Part shown: piece by piece, positions 17,651 through 26,881 of the stretch
How the letters are laid out: every line of letters starts with the position of its first letter
How positions within the stretch are numbered: the stretch's first letter is position 1
Assembly: GCA_030748735.1 (NCBI GenBank)
Contig: JASMLK010000138.1
Coordinates: 1 to 37,917, forward strand
Direction of reading: 5' to 3'
Source: Myxococcota bacterium
Lineage (GTDB): Bacteria > Myxococcota_A > UBA9160 > UBA4427
DNA length: 37,917 nucleotides
The notes under the pieces: model-generated
What the model was told of the DNA's origin: nothing
What the model saw: only the letters and a program-made list of their open reading frames with translations
Databases searched by the model: none
Made by a program: the position numbers and the translations under genes

Positions 17651-18426
17651 TACTTGAACTCGAAGTCGAGCGCTGCGGCGCCACCAGCCTCTACGGTGAC
17701 CTTGCCCTTCTTGATCCCGAGGTAGGGATGCCAGGCTTCGGCTTTGTAGGTTCCCGCCGGGACATCGGCGATCGAGAACGTCCCGTCGGCCGCAACGACC
17801 GCGTAGTACGGATTGTCAGGGACATAGGCCCAGCCGATCATGAAGTCGTGCTGGTCGCACTCCATGCGAATCACGTTGCCCCGGCGCATCTTGATCGGCT
17901 TGTTGAACGACGAGCCCGCCGGCTGCTGCACGTTGAACTGGGAAACCCGGGCCCTGCCGATCATCTCGTAGGTATGGATGTTGTGCGATACGGCGTCGCC
18001 GTTCTTGACCTCGAGGTCACCCCCCTTCTTCATGATCTGCAGGTACGGGAGGAAGGCGCATTTCTCTTGCAGGACGTTGGCCTTGGCGATTTCGGGGTCC
18101 CACGCCTTGCCCTCTTTCACGCCCTTCAGCGCGACGACCACCTCGGACAGGCCGCCCGACGCCACCTTGACGGTTTCATGCAGTCGGTGATCGCCTCCGC
18201 AGACCTCCATGTCCTTGTTGATCGCCATGCTCTCGGGCTCCGGCACCGTGCCCGAGAACTTCACCGTGCCGCTTACGCTCCCTCCACCGGCGACTGCTCC
18301 TTCTTTATATTTGGCTGCACCGATTGCCGTGAGGGGAAAGAGAGTCAGGACCAACAGACCGGCGACCGCCAGGGTCCCTGTCAGGTCCTTCACGCGGCCA
18401 CCCACCAAACCCATCGACTGTCGCAT
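17650..18426 (-). CDS. Exported cupredoxin-like protein, copy 1
   Basis: 258 residues: signal peptide (to about 37, LTAIGAA), an N-terminal beta domain, a blue-copper-like domain and a short carboxypeptidase-regulatory-like tail (FSIADVPAGTYKAEAWHPYLG). Candidate copper ligands are His148/His151 in VSHNIHTYE and Cys190, His193 and Met196 in the motif ECDQHDFM. C-x2-H-x2-M is shorter than the plastocyanin C-x2-H-x4-M loop. Extra conserved Cys residues are at about 76 and 123. It probably carries electrons for the complex encoded downstream, being first in the operon. The ATG at 18426 has AAGGAG 11 bases upstream; the earlier in-frame codons up to 18597 lack signal-peptide character. Paralogue: 23664-24410. 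Confidence 0.83.
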   Translation of the reverse strand: MRQSMGLVGGRVKDLTGTLAVAGLLVLTLFPLTAIGAAKYKEGAVAGGGSVSGTVKFSGTVPEPESMAINKDMEVCGGDHRLHETVKVASGGLSEVVVALKGVKEGKAWDPEIAKANVLQEKCAFLPYLQIMKKGGDLEVKNGDAVSHNIHTYEMIGRARVSQFNVQQPAGSSFNKPIKMRRGNVIRMECDQHDFMIGWAYVPDNPYYAVVAADGTFSIADVPAGTYKAEAWHPYLGIKKGKVTVEAGGAAALDFEFK

Positions 18427-18579
18427 GGTTCTACTCGCTCCTTGATCCTTGACGCTGATCAGCTTGTCGGTGCCGCGGCGAACGCACGCGGGCACAGCTG
18501 TTGGTTGACTGTTCCAAGCCACGGACGTGCACCAGATCCGGCTCACGCGTCGCCGCTCGTCTTGCTTGATGATTCGAAC

Positions 18580-18595
18580 TGCAAAAAGCGCGCCC
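18580..18595 (-). promoter_or_regulatory. Candidate sigma54 promoter of the minus-strand cytochrome operon
   Basis: The minus strand reads GGGCGCGCTTTTTGCA. Against TGGCAYRNNNNTTGCW it matches 14 of 16 positions, with the essential GG and GC dinucleotides at the correct spacing. The inferred transcript starts near 18569, giving a leader of about 143 bases before the cupredoxin ATG. Confidence 0.45.
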
Positions 18596-18690
18596 ATGCG
18601 CGCGAAACATCGTCAGGAGTGAACGGGCAGGGAGATGATCAAGACGCGCGAATGCCTGCAGTGTGAATATTCTTCACGGTCGGCATGTCT

Positions 18691-18706
18691 TGGAACTCCT
18701 CTTGCA
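18691..18706 (+). promoter_or_regulatory. Candidate sigma54 promoter of the plus-strand cytochrome operon
   Basis: TGGAACTCCTCTTGCA matches 14 of 16 positions of the -24/-12 consensus, with GG and GC correctly spaced. The inferred start is near 18717, 58 bases before the bd-like ATG. The inverted repeat GTGAA-N5-TTCAC (18663-18677) lies just upstream and could be an operator. Confidence 0.5.
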
Positions 18707-18774
18707 TTGGTCTCCGCTAGTCAGCACCCGCCTCGAGAGGTCAAGGAGGTTCGGGGTGGGGGTACGCGGAGTCC

Positions 18775-20541
18775 ATGAAGAAGCAGCCAACGAAAGGCCG
18801 GGAAGCTCGAGGCCGCAGTGAGCGCGCGAAACAGGGAAAGCGCAGAGGCGAGACATCCTGCGCCATGTTGTTGGTCGCGGCTGTGCTCGTCCTCGCCGGC
18901 CCAGCGCTGGCGCAAGAAGGGGGAGAGGCCTACCGGGACTTCCCGATCGTGGGCAGCCGGGTCGCGATCTGGGTGATCGCTCAGCTCCACCTGCTCTTCG
19001 GCGCTTTCGTGCTCGCCGTGCCGCTGTTCGCCGTCACGATCGAATACATGGGCATGCGAACGGGCGATCAGCGCTACGACGACCTCGCACACGAATTCAC
19101 CCGCCTGCTCACGATGGCCTTTTCCACGACGGCGATCTTCGGAGCGATGCTCCTCTTCATGCTCCTGGGGCTGTACCCCAAGTTCATGAGCTACCTGTCG
19201 TCGATCTTCTCGGCGACCTTCCTGCCCTACGTCCTGCTCTTCTTCGGGGAGACCTTCTCTCTCTACATCTACTATTACGGTTGGGGAAAGCTCTCTCCCA
19301 GGGTCCACCTTTCGATCGGCGTGCTCCTCAACGTCATCGGCATCCTCGTGATGATGGTCGCCAATGCCTGGGTGACCTTCATGACGAGCCCTGCCGGGAT
19401 CGACGACAGCGGCGCTCTGGTGAACGTGTGGGACGCCATCGCCAACCCCACCTGGATGCCCATCAACATCCACCGGGTGATCGCCAACGTCGCATTCGGG
19501 GGATCGATCGCCGGGGCATACGCGGCCTTCAACTTCCTGACCGCCAAGACGGACGAGGAGCGCGCCCACTACGACTGGATGGGCTACATCGGCAATTTCG
19601 TCGCGATTGTTGCCCTGCTGCCCCTGCCCTTCGCGGGCTACTACCTGGGTCGCGAGATCTACGCATTCAATCAGCAGATGGGCATCACGATGATGGGCGG
19701 GGTCTTTTCCTGGCTCTTCATCGTGCAGGCGGTGCTGATCGGCGCGCTCTTCCTCGCCGCCAACTACTACCTGTGGTTGGGAATGGCGCGCATCGAAGGC
19801 GCCGAGCGCTTCCGGCCCGCGATCAAGTATCTGCTCATCCTGCTCACCATCTGCTTGATGATCTGGGCCACGCCCCACTCGATGGTCGCGAGCCTCGAAG
19901 AGTCGCGGAAGATGGGCGGTGCCCACCATCCAGTCCTGGGCTTCCTGGGCGTGATGTCGGCCAAGAACACGGCTGTGAACCTGATGATCCTCACGACCTA
20001 CATCAGCTTTCTGCTGTATCGACGTGGGAACCGGATCGCGACCGTCGCGTGGGCCCGGAGCGGGAACATCGCGCAGGTTGCGATCTTCGTCGGCGCGGCC
20101 GCTGTCGTGATCTTTCTGGGCGTCTACGGCTACTACGTCGAAGCCTCGGTGCGAATCGGCTTCTCGGTCCCGCAGGTTGGCGCGGTGCTGTTCGCGATGA
20201 TCGCGGTCACGGTCATCGACGCGTTCCTGTTCAAGGATTGCCGTGAGACGGGCGGGATTCGCTGGGGAGAGATCAGTCCGCGCTCGCAGTACGCGCTGCT
20301 GCTCCTGGCCATCTCGTTTACCTGGCTCATGGGCTTGATGGGCTACGTGCGGTCCGGACTCCGGCAGCATTGGCATGTCTACGGCGTGGTGCGAGACACC
20401 TCGGCCGATGCGTTCACCCCCACCCTCGGTTACGCGACGATGGTCGTCTCGGTGACGGTGCTGATCTTTTTCGCCTTTCTCGTCTTCATCTTCTGGCTGA
20501 GCCGCCTGAGCCAGAAGCAGGCGTATCGGGCCCAGTCATGA
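18775..20541 (+). CDS. Cytochrome bd oxidase-like membrane subunit (short form)
   Basis: 588 residues, clearly paralogous to the protein at 15677-17650. Shared blocks include QLHLLFGAFVLAVPLFA, FFGETFSLYIYYYGW, INIHRVIANVAFGG, RAHYDWMGYIGNFV, PLPFAGYYLGREIY, HHPVLGFLGVMSAKNTAVNL and GLRQHWHVYGVVRDTSA. The CydA-like His residues (QLHL and NIHR) and the Glu of FFGET are kept. It lacks the ~70-residue two-helix segment of the long form that holds the EVMVAV Met, so a bis-His/Met b-haem site may be absent or differently built. An N-terminal signal (LLVAAVLVLAGPALAQ) suggests cleavage. GGAG lies only 3 bases before the ATG at 18775, while a better AAGGAGG (18743-18749) sits too far away; an unrecognised start is possible. 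The stop overlaps the next start as ATGA. Confidence 0.85.
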   Translation: MKKQPTKGREARGRSERAKQGKRRGETSCAMLLVAAVLVLAGPALAQEGGEAYRDFPIVGSRVAIWVIAQLHLLFGAFVLAVPLFAVTIEYMGMRTGDQRYDDLAHEFTRLLTMAFSTTAIFGAMLLFMLLGLYPKFMSYLSSIFSATFLPYVLLFFGETFSLYIYYYGWGKLSPRVHLSIGVLLNVIGILVMMVANAWVTFMTSPAGIDDSGALVNVWDAIANPTWMPINIHRVIANVAFGGSIAGAYAAFNFLTAKTDEERAHYDWMGYIGNFVAIVALLPLPFAGYYLGREIYAFNQQMGITMMGGVFSWLFIVQAVLIGALFLAANYYLWLGMARIEGAERFRPAIKYLLILLTICLMIWATPHSMVASLEESRKMGGAHHPVLGFLGVMSAKNTAVNLMILTTYISFLLYRRGNRIATVAWARSGNIAQVAIFVGAAAVVIFLGVYGYYVEASVRIGFSVPQVGAVLFAMIAVTVIDAFLFKDCRETGGIRWGEISPRSQYALLLLAISFTWLMGLMGYVRSGLRQHWHVYGVVRDTSADAFTPTLGYATMVVSVTVLIFFAFLVFIFWLSRLSQKQAYRAQS

Positions 20542-21344
20542 ACGTCCCCCTCAAGATCGTTCTCTTCACGTTGGCGGTTACGGGCTTCTACACATACGTC
20601 GGCGCCATCGTGCCGCAAATGGAAGCGCACCCACCCAAGTCGACCGAGATCGGAGCTGACATGGGCCCGGTGGAACTCGCGGCGACGGGCAAGGAGATCT
20701 TCTTCGGCAAGGGGACTTGCGCGCTGTGCCACACGATCGGTGGAAAGGGGGAACGCTGTCCGGACCTCGAGGGCATCGGGCGCCGTGCAGCGAGCCGCAT
20801 CGAAGGCGTGTCGGCGCAGGAGTACCTCGCGCAGTCGATGTATCAGCCCAACGAGTACGTGGTGGATGGCTACCAGCCCACGATGCCGAACATCAGTCGC
20901 GCCCCGATCGGCCTCACCGACGGCGAAATCATCGCTGTCGTGGCCTTCCTGCAGAACGAAGGCGGCGAGATCACCGTAACACCAGCCACGCGCTTCGAAG
21001 CAGCGGGAGAAGCAGGCAGCCAACCCGTCGCACGCACCGAGGGCGAGGGGCCACTCGACGCCCTGGCGATCATCAAGAAGTACAATTGTGAGGCGTGTCA
21101 CGACCTCGCGGGCGCCGAGCGCCGCCTCGGGCCGCCTCTCCACGACATCGGCGCACGCCAGACCCGAGCGCAGATCCTGCATTCGATCGTCGAACCCGAC
21201 GCGGAAATCGCAGCCGGTGAGCCGCCCTATACGCCGGGACTGATGTCGGCCACGCTGATGTCCACGGGGTTCTACGACACGCTCACGCTGCCCGAACTCA
21301 CCGCACTGGTCGAGCATCTCGCCTCGCTCGAGGGAGGCGAATAG
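20538..21344 (+). CDS. Membrane-anchored di-haem cytochrome c
   Basis: 268 residues: one N-terminal membrane helix (about 6-26) and two c-type haem domains, CALCH at 61-65 and CEACH at 184-188. The first domain contains EIFFGKGTC and YLAQSMYQPNEYVVDGYQPTM, closely matching the paralogue at 12303-13187. The second is shorter and contains RRLGPPLHDIGARQT and SIVEPDAEIAAGEPPYTPGLM. It is translationally coupled to the bd-like gene through ATGA. In this operon it is second; in the minus-strand operon the equivalent gene comes fifth. Confidence 0.92.
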   Translation: MNVPLKIVLFTLAVTGFYTYVGAIVPQMEAHPPKSTEIGADMGPVELAATGKEIFFGKGTCALCHTIGGKGERCPDLEGIGRRAASRIEGVSAQEYLAQSMYQPNEYVVDGYQPTMPNISRAPIGLTDGEIIAVVAFLQNEGGEITVTPATRFEAAGEAGSQPVARTEGEGPLDALAIIKKYNCEACHDLAGAERRLGPPLHDIGARQTRAQILHSIVEPDAEIAAGEPPYTPGLMSATLMSTGFYDTLTLPELTALVEHLASLEGGE

Positions 21345-21346
21345 TC

Positions 21347-22120
21347 ATGCCCGACAAGCAGAACGGTAGAGGCCTTCCGGTGATCGCGCAGGTCGCGCTC
21401 GTCTTCGCAGGGGCCTATCTGCTGCTGCGATTCTCGGTGCAGCCCCCCATCCCGAGCAGCGTGCTCGGGATGTACATGTTCTTCGTCGGCGTGTCGCTCA
21501 TGCTCTTCGTTTCGTCCGACGACGACCGCTTCGCGGAATTCAAGCGGCCGCTGATCCAGCTATTGACCGCGCGGGAGCACAAAGTCCCCCGACTCGTGCT
21601 GGGGACTGTCTTTCCGCTCCTGGTCGCCTATCTCGGCTACGCGGGGGCTCACACGGAAATCGCCCCGCCCGGTCAACAACGGACCGTGCATCCCGCCCCT
21701 CCCAACGAGATCGATTTCAAGGGCAAGCGAATCGATGTGCTGACGGCCGAGAACCCGTTTCGGCACCTCGCAGAAGAAGAGCCCGAGGCGTTTCGCGAAC
21801 ACGTGGCCCGTGGCAAGGACGTCTACTACCGCAACTGCGTCTTCTGCCACGGTGACAACCTCGAAGGCGATGGTCTCTACGCCCACGGCCTCTCCCCCAT
21901 TCCGGCCAACCTCGCCGACCCGGGCACGATCGCGCAGCTGCAGGAGTCCTATCTGTTCTGGCGCATCGCGAAGGGCGGCCCGGGGCTTCCCGTCGAAGGA
22001 ACGCCCTGGGATTCAGCCATGCCCGCGTGGGAGAAGTTCCTGGACGAAGACGAGATCTGGGAAGTCATCCTGTTTCTCTACGACTTCACGGACCAGCACC
22101 CGCGGAGCTGGGAGGAGTAG
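21347..22120 (+). CDS. Membrane-bound mono-haem cytochrome c
   Basis: 257 residues with three hydrophobic segments (about 12-28, 38-56 and 82-99) and a C-terminal cytochrome c domain, CVFCH at 164-168. LQESYLFWRIAKGGPGLP and WDSAMPAWEKFL match the paralogue at 14833-15690; the Met of SAMPAW is the probable axial ligand. It starts two bases after the previous stop codon, consistent with coupled translation. Confidence 0.9.
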   Translation: MPDKQNGRGLPVIAQVALVFAGAYLLLRFSVQPPIPSSVLGMYMFFVGVSLMLFVSSDDDRFAEFKRPLIQLLTAREHKVPRLVLGTVFPLLVAYLGYAGAHTEIAPPGQQRTVHPAPPNEIDFKGKRIDVLTAENPFRHLAEEEPEAFREHVARGKDVYYRNCVFCHGDNLEGDGLYAHGLSPIPANLADPGTIAQLQESYLFWRIAKGGPGLPVEGTPWDSAMPAWEKFLDEDEIWEVILFLYDFTDQHPRSWEE

Positions 22121-23635
22121 ATGATGCGTGGCGCAAAGGGTGGCATCGGGATCATCGAACTTCTCGCAATCACGGCGGGGTCGATCGTGGTTGGGGCAGC
22201 GGCTGGCGCAGCAGACCTCGAAGCCGGACGTGCGCTGTACGACGACAAGTGTGCGCAGTGTCACGGGCTTTCGGGGGAGGGGGACGGCGTCGCGGCCGAT
22301 GCCCTCGACCCACGACCGCGCGACTTCACCTCGGGCTCGTTCAAGATCCGCACGACACCGAGTGGCGAACTCCCCACCGATCCCGATCTCGCCTCGATCA
22401 TCGAGCGAGGCATGCCCTACACGGGGATGCCGGCCTGGGACTTCCTCGGCGACGAAGCGATCGCCAATCTCGTGGCCTACATCCAGACGTTCAACGAAGA
22501 TTTCGCCGATCCGGAGATGCGCGTCGATCCGGTCGAGATCCCCTCGCCGCCCGCGATGACGGAAGAAAGCGTCGAAAAGGGGCGACAGGTCTTCGTAGAG
22601 AACAAGTGCGGTGAGTGTCACGGCGACCAGGGGCGAGGCGACGGAGAGTCTGCGCCGACACTCATGACCGACGCGGGCATTCCGATTCGTCCCGCCGACA
22701 TGACGAAGCGCTGGACCTTCCGGGGCGGCAGCTCGCGCAGCGATATCTATCGCACCTTCACGACGGGCCTCGACGGAACGCCCATGCCCTCGTATGCCGA
22801 TTCGATCGACGAAGAACAGCGCTGGCAGCTCGTCGACTACGTCTACTCCCTTTCGGAAGACGAACCGGGCTACGGCAGTGTCGTCGTCGCGCAACCGGTC
22901 GAAGGACCGCTCTCGCTCGATCCCGGCGACGGTTCGTTTGCCAACGCCCCCGTCACACGCTTCCCGATGCTCGGCCAGGTGACCGATCCCGGCCGGGCCT
23001 TCGCGCCGGCCGTGAACGCCGTAGAGGTTCGCGCGGTTTACAACGACGAAGAAGTCGCCCTGTTGGTGAGCTGGCACGACATTGCGGGACGACGCGAAGG
23101 AAGCAATCGGCCCAACGGACGTGACGCCGCACCAGCTGACGCCGCACTGTCGGACGCCGTCGCGGTGCAGCTCCCGAGCAAGCACGGCGGCACGAAGCCC
23201 TACATGTTCTACGGAGACCCGGCCAACAGCGTCGACTTGTGGTTCTACGAAGCCGGAGCGAACGAGGCCCGCGTGTATCTGGGGCGCGGTGAAGAGAATC
23301 TGGCGCCAGCGCCCGCAGGCGGCGACGAGATCCGCGCAAAGGGCGTATACGAAGACGGACGCTGGCAGGTCGTCTTCGTTGCTCCACGGGGCTCAGGCGA
23401 CGCCCAGCGCGTCCCCCAGGAGACCTTCGTGCCGATCGCGTTCTCGGTCTGGTCCGGCCTCGCTCGCGAGTCGGGCAACCGTCGTGCAATATCGAGTTGG
23501 TACCACCTCTATCTGGCCCCACCCGATACGGGCGAGGCCTACAAAGCCGCCGGAATGATGGGCCTCGGCGCCCTGGTGGCTGAACTGCTCGTCGTCGCGA
23601 GCGTAAGGCGCTCGCAAGCGGGCGGGCAATCGTAG
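22121..23635 (+). CDS. Di-haem cytochrome c fused to an ethylbenzene-dehydrogenase-type haem b domain
   Basis: 504 residues: a signal peptide (to about 30), cytochrome domains with CAQCH at 44-48 and CGECH at 163-167, an EB_dh-type beta domain (about 255-470; VRAVYNDEEVALLVSWHD, VAVQLPSK, AISSWYHLYLAPP), and a C-terminal membrane helix (MMGLGALVAELLVVASVRR). The architecture is identical to 13184-14836, but the spacer between haem domains is shorter and the EB_dh part more compact. The start is the first ATG of ATGATG, following GGAGGAG, directly adjacent to the preceding stop. The EB_dh domain is otherwise typical of gamma subunits that serve periplasmic molybdoenzymes, so it may take electrons to or from such an enzyme. 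Confidence 0.9.
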   Translation: MMRGAKGGIGIIELLAITAGSIVVGAAAGAADLEAGRALYDDKCAQCHGLSGEGDGVAADALDPRPRDFTSGSFKIRTTPSGELPTDPDLASIIERGMPYTGMPAWDFLGDEAIANLVAYIQTFNEDFADPEMRVDPVEIPSPPAMTEESVEKGRQVFVENKCGECHGDQGRGDGESAPTLMTDAGIPIRPADMTKRWTFRGGSSRSDIYRTFTTGLDGTPMPSYADSIDEEQRWQLVDYVYSLSEDEPGYGSVVVAQPVEGPLSLDPGDGSFANAPVTRFPMLGQVTDPGRAFAPAVNAVEVRAVYNDEEVALLVSWHDIAGRREGSNRPNGRDAAPADAALSDAVAVQLPSKHGGTKPYMFYGDPANSVDLWFYEAGANEARVYLGRGEENLAPAPAGGDEIRAKGVYEDGRWQVVFVAPRGSGDAQRVPQETFVPIAFSVWSGLARESGNRRAISSWYHLYLAPPDTGEAYKAAGMMGLGALVAELLVVASVRRSQAGGQS

Positions 23636-23663
23636 TCACTGCAGTCGCAGAAAGGAGGATCGA

Positions 23664-24410
23664 ATGATGCGTCACATTTCAACGAAGCTCGGAAGACTGG
23701 CAGACCTGGCCGCCTCGATGGCCGTGGTGCTGCTGATCGCGACACCCGCGGCGGCCTACACCGGTGGTGCTGTCTCGAACGGCGGCAGCATCAAGGGAAA
23801 GATCACGGTAAGCGGCAAGCAGGACGAGACGAAGGAGGTCGTCAAGGACAAGAGCTTCTGCGGCGGATCGGTTCCCGCGGAGAAGTTCATCGTTTCGGGC
23901 GACGGCGGCCTGAAGAACGTGATCGTGAGGATCGACGCCATCGACAGCGGCAAGCCCATCGACAAAGAGGGCAATTTCACCGTGTCCAACGTGAAATGTC
24001 GCTTCGACCCCCACGTCATGGTCGCACCCAAGGGCGCCACGATGAAGGTGCGCAACGACGACCCCGTGCTGCACAACTCGCACTTCTACCTCGTGCAGGC
24101 CGACAGCAGCAAGAAGAACGTGATCAATCTCGCGCTCCCCAGGCAGGGCGTGGAGATCGGCAAGAAGAAGATCCTGCGCAAGCCCGGCCTGCTGTCGGTC
24201 AAATGCGATGCACACGACTTCATGCAGGCATGGATCTGGGTCGCGGAGAACCCGTACGCCGAAGTGACCGACGCCAGCGGAAGCTTCAACATGAGCGATG
24301 TACCCGCTGGTAGCCACACGTTGACCATCTGGCACGAAGAGCTCGGTGAGAAGACCGTCGATGTGACGGTCGAGGCCGGCAAGGCTGCCAACGTCGACTT
24401 CAGCTTCTAG
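23664..24410 (+). CDS. Exported cupredoxin-like protein, copy 2
   Basis: 248 residues: a signal peptide (to about 31, IATPAAA), a beta-rich body with candidate copper ligands His137/His140 (LHNSHF), Cys181, His184 and Met187 (KCDAHDFM), and a C-terminal carboxypeptidase-regulatory-like segment (GSFNMSDVPAGSHTLTIWHEELG). The ligand motif C-x2-H-x2-M is the same as in the paralogue at 17650-18426. Two further Cys (about 66 and 112) are conserved between the copies and could form a disulfide. RBS AAAGGAGG lies 5 bases before ATGATG. It is last in the five-gene set, whereas copy 1 is first in its operon. Confidence 0.83.
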   Translation: MMRHISTKLGRLADLAASMAVVLLIATPAAAYTGGAVSNGGSIKGKITVSGKQDETKEVVKDKSFCGGSVPAEKFIVSGDGGLKNVIVRIDAIDSGKPIDKEGNFTVSNVKCRFDPHVMVAPKGATMKVRNDDPVLHNSHFYLVQADSSKKNVINLALPRQGVEIGKKKILRKPGLLSVKCDAHDFMQAWIWVAENPYAEVTDASGSFNMSDVPAGSHTLTIWHEELGEKTVDVTVEAGKAANVDFSF

Positions 24411-24442
24411 ACCGCCGAATCACTCGGCTCCGAGGTGCGAAC

Positions 24443-25354
24443 ATGAGTGAAGCAAACACGTCACAAATCCAGGTCGAAAAAGAATCGATCGTCGTTCCGT
24501 TGCCAGACGGCCCGATCCGTATGCCCTCGGTCGAAGCCACGGAAGAGCTTTCCGATTGGCTCGACGAGGGACGTCGGTCCATGTACGAGACGCTGCTCGA
24601 ACCCGGGGCCGCGCCCGTTCGCTTCTTCGCTCAACATCTCCCGATGGTCGTGAGTTACAACCAGACCAACGTGTTTCCCTTCACGTGCGGAAACAAGGGC
24701 GTGGGATACCTGCCGCACGCCCAATACGTCGACCACTTCATCGAGCGGTATCGAGACACCATCGAAGAGTGCAAGGGCAAGCCCTGGCAAGAGTCGTTGA
24801 AGAAGCGCGTCGGTGTCGCTTCGGAATTCAATCTCAACCCCGAGTTCATCGATCGACGTTGTCTGGTGACGCTCGAGATCTTCGAACGGCAGACGTTCAA
24901 GAACTTGAGCAAGATGCCCCTGGCGAGTCTGCTGTTCACCGGCCACAGCCCGGCCTTCACGAGCTTCCAGGTGAATTGCGCGGTGGAGATCATCGGCCCG
25001 GGCGACCCGCGGTACACGTTCATCACACTCGCTCGGACGATGTTCGAGTACGACGACTTCCACATCACCCAACAGAACTTCCCCTACGCCTACGTCTTCT
25101 GGATCTCGGAGTGCGTGTCCAAGACGCCATTCCGCCGGATCGGCGAAATGGACGACCGCGCGGCGAACCGCGACGACCTCGAACTCGAGTTGCCGTGGGA
25201 CGACGATGCGCTCGCCGCGGTGGCGCGGGCGCCGGCCATGATCCAGAACCATATCCGCAGGCTCGTCGAGTCGTACGCGACCGAACGTGGCTTCGGAACC
25301 GTTTCGCTCGGGGTTGTTCAGGAAGCGCGACGCAACCTCATGGATGGTCGCTGA
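24443..25354 (+). CDS. Unknown protein with C-terminal PCP_red-like domain
   Basis: 303 residues, no signal peptide and no membrane helix, so probably cytosolic. The N-terminal ~240 residues I do not recognise; they contain FAQHLPMVVSYNQTNVFPFTCGN, FIDRRCLVTLEIFERQTF and DFHITQQNFPYAYVFWISEC, with several Cys and His. The last ~50 residues (LPWDDDALAAVARAPAMIQNHIRRLV, ERGFGTVSLGVVQEAR) fit the small PCP_red domain, named for the 57-kDa subunit of light-independent protochlorophyllide reductase and found in many non-photosynthetic redox proteins. The gene sits 32 bases after the cupredoxin, with GAGGTG before the ATG, so it is probably in the same operon. A maturation or redox role for the cytochrome module is a guess. 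Confidence 0.75.
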   Translation: MSEANTSQIQVEKESIVVPLPDGPIRMPSVEATEELSDWLDEGRRSMYETLLEPGAAPVRFFAQHLPMVVSYNQTNVFPFTCGNKGVGYLPHAQYVDHFIERYRDTIEECKGKPWQESLKKRVGVASEFNLNPEFIDRRCLVTLEIFERQTFKNLSKMPLASLLFTGHSPAFTSFQVNCAVEIIGPGDPRYTFITLARTMFEYDDFHITQQNFPYAYVFWISECVSKTPFRRIGEMDDRAANRDDLELELPWDDDALAAVARAPAMIQNHIRRLVESYATERGFGTVSLGVVQEARRNLMDGR

Positions 25355-25458
25355 GCCAATGCGCACCGGACATCGCAACTGGTCACGATTCGCCGTCCCG
25401 CCGCACATCGACACCAGGGTTCGACGCTTTCACGTGGCTTTCTAGCGACTTGCAACAG

Positions 25459-25497
25459 CGTGGTCAGGTTTCGACCAACTGCCTGCCATTGACCACG
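25459..25497. terminator. Possible bidirectional terminator hairpin
   Basis: Between the convergent PCP_red gene and response regulator gene, CGTGGTCA (25459-25466) and TGACCACG (25490-25497) form an 8-base perfect stem around a 23-base loop that itself holds GGT-TTCG-ACC. No T-run follows on either strand, so this is weak. Confidence 0.3.
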
Positions 25498-25507
25498 AGA
25501 AATCCCG

Positions 25508-26877
<1,370 letters not shown>

Positions 26878-26881
<4 letters not shown>

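Larger units (their letters stand above)
18427..18774. promoter_or_regulatory. Divergent intergenic region between the two bd-like operons
   Basis: These 348 bases hold no gene. They contain sigma54-like elements on both strands (18580-18595 minus, 18691-18706 plus), an imperfect operator-like repeat GTGAA-N5-TTCAC at 18663-18677, and a 10-base palindrome GCTGATCAGC at 18454-18463 in the leader of the minus operon. Confidence 0.6.

Noticed and set aside
18454..18463. Palindrome GCTGATCAGC as an operator
   Set aside because: Ten-base palindromes are expected by chance and no second copy is present near the other promoters.
18721..20376. A 551-codon open frame on the minus strand
   Set aside because: Antisense to the short bd-like subunit; its translation is a run of His/Asp/Arg/Glu, an artefact of membrane-protein codons read backwards.
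15677..20541. Calling the bd-like proteins CydA
   Set aside because: They have many more helices than CydA, lack the Q-loop and two key Glu residues, and no CydB is encoded.
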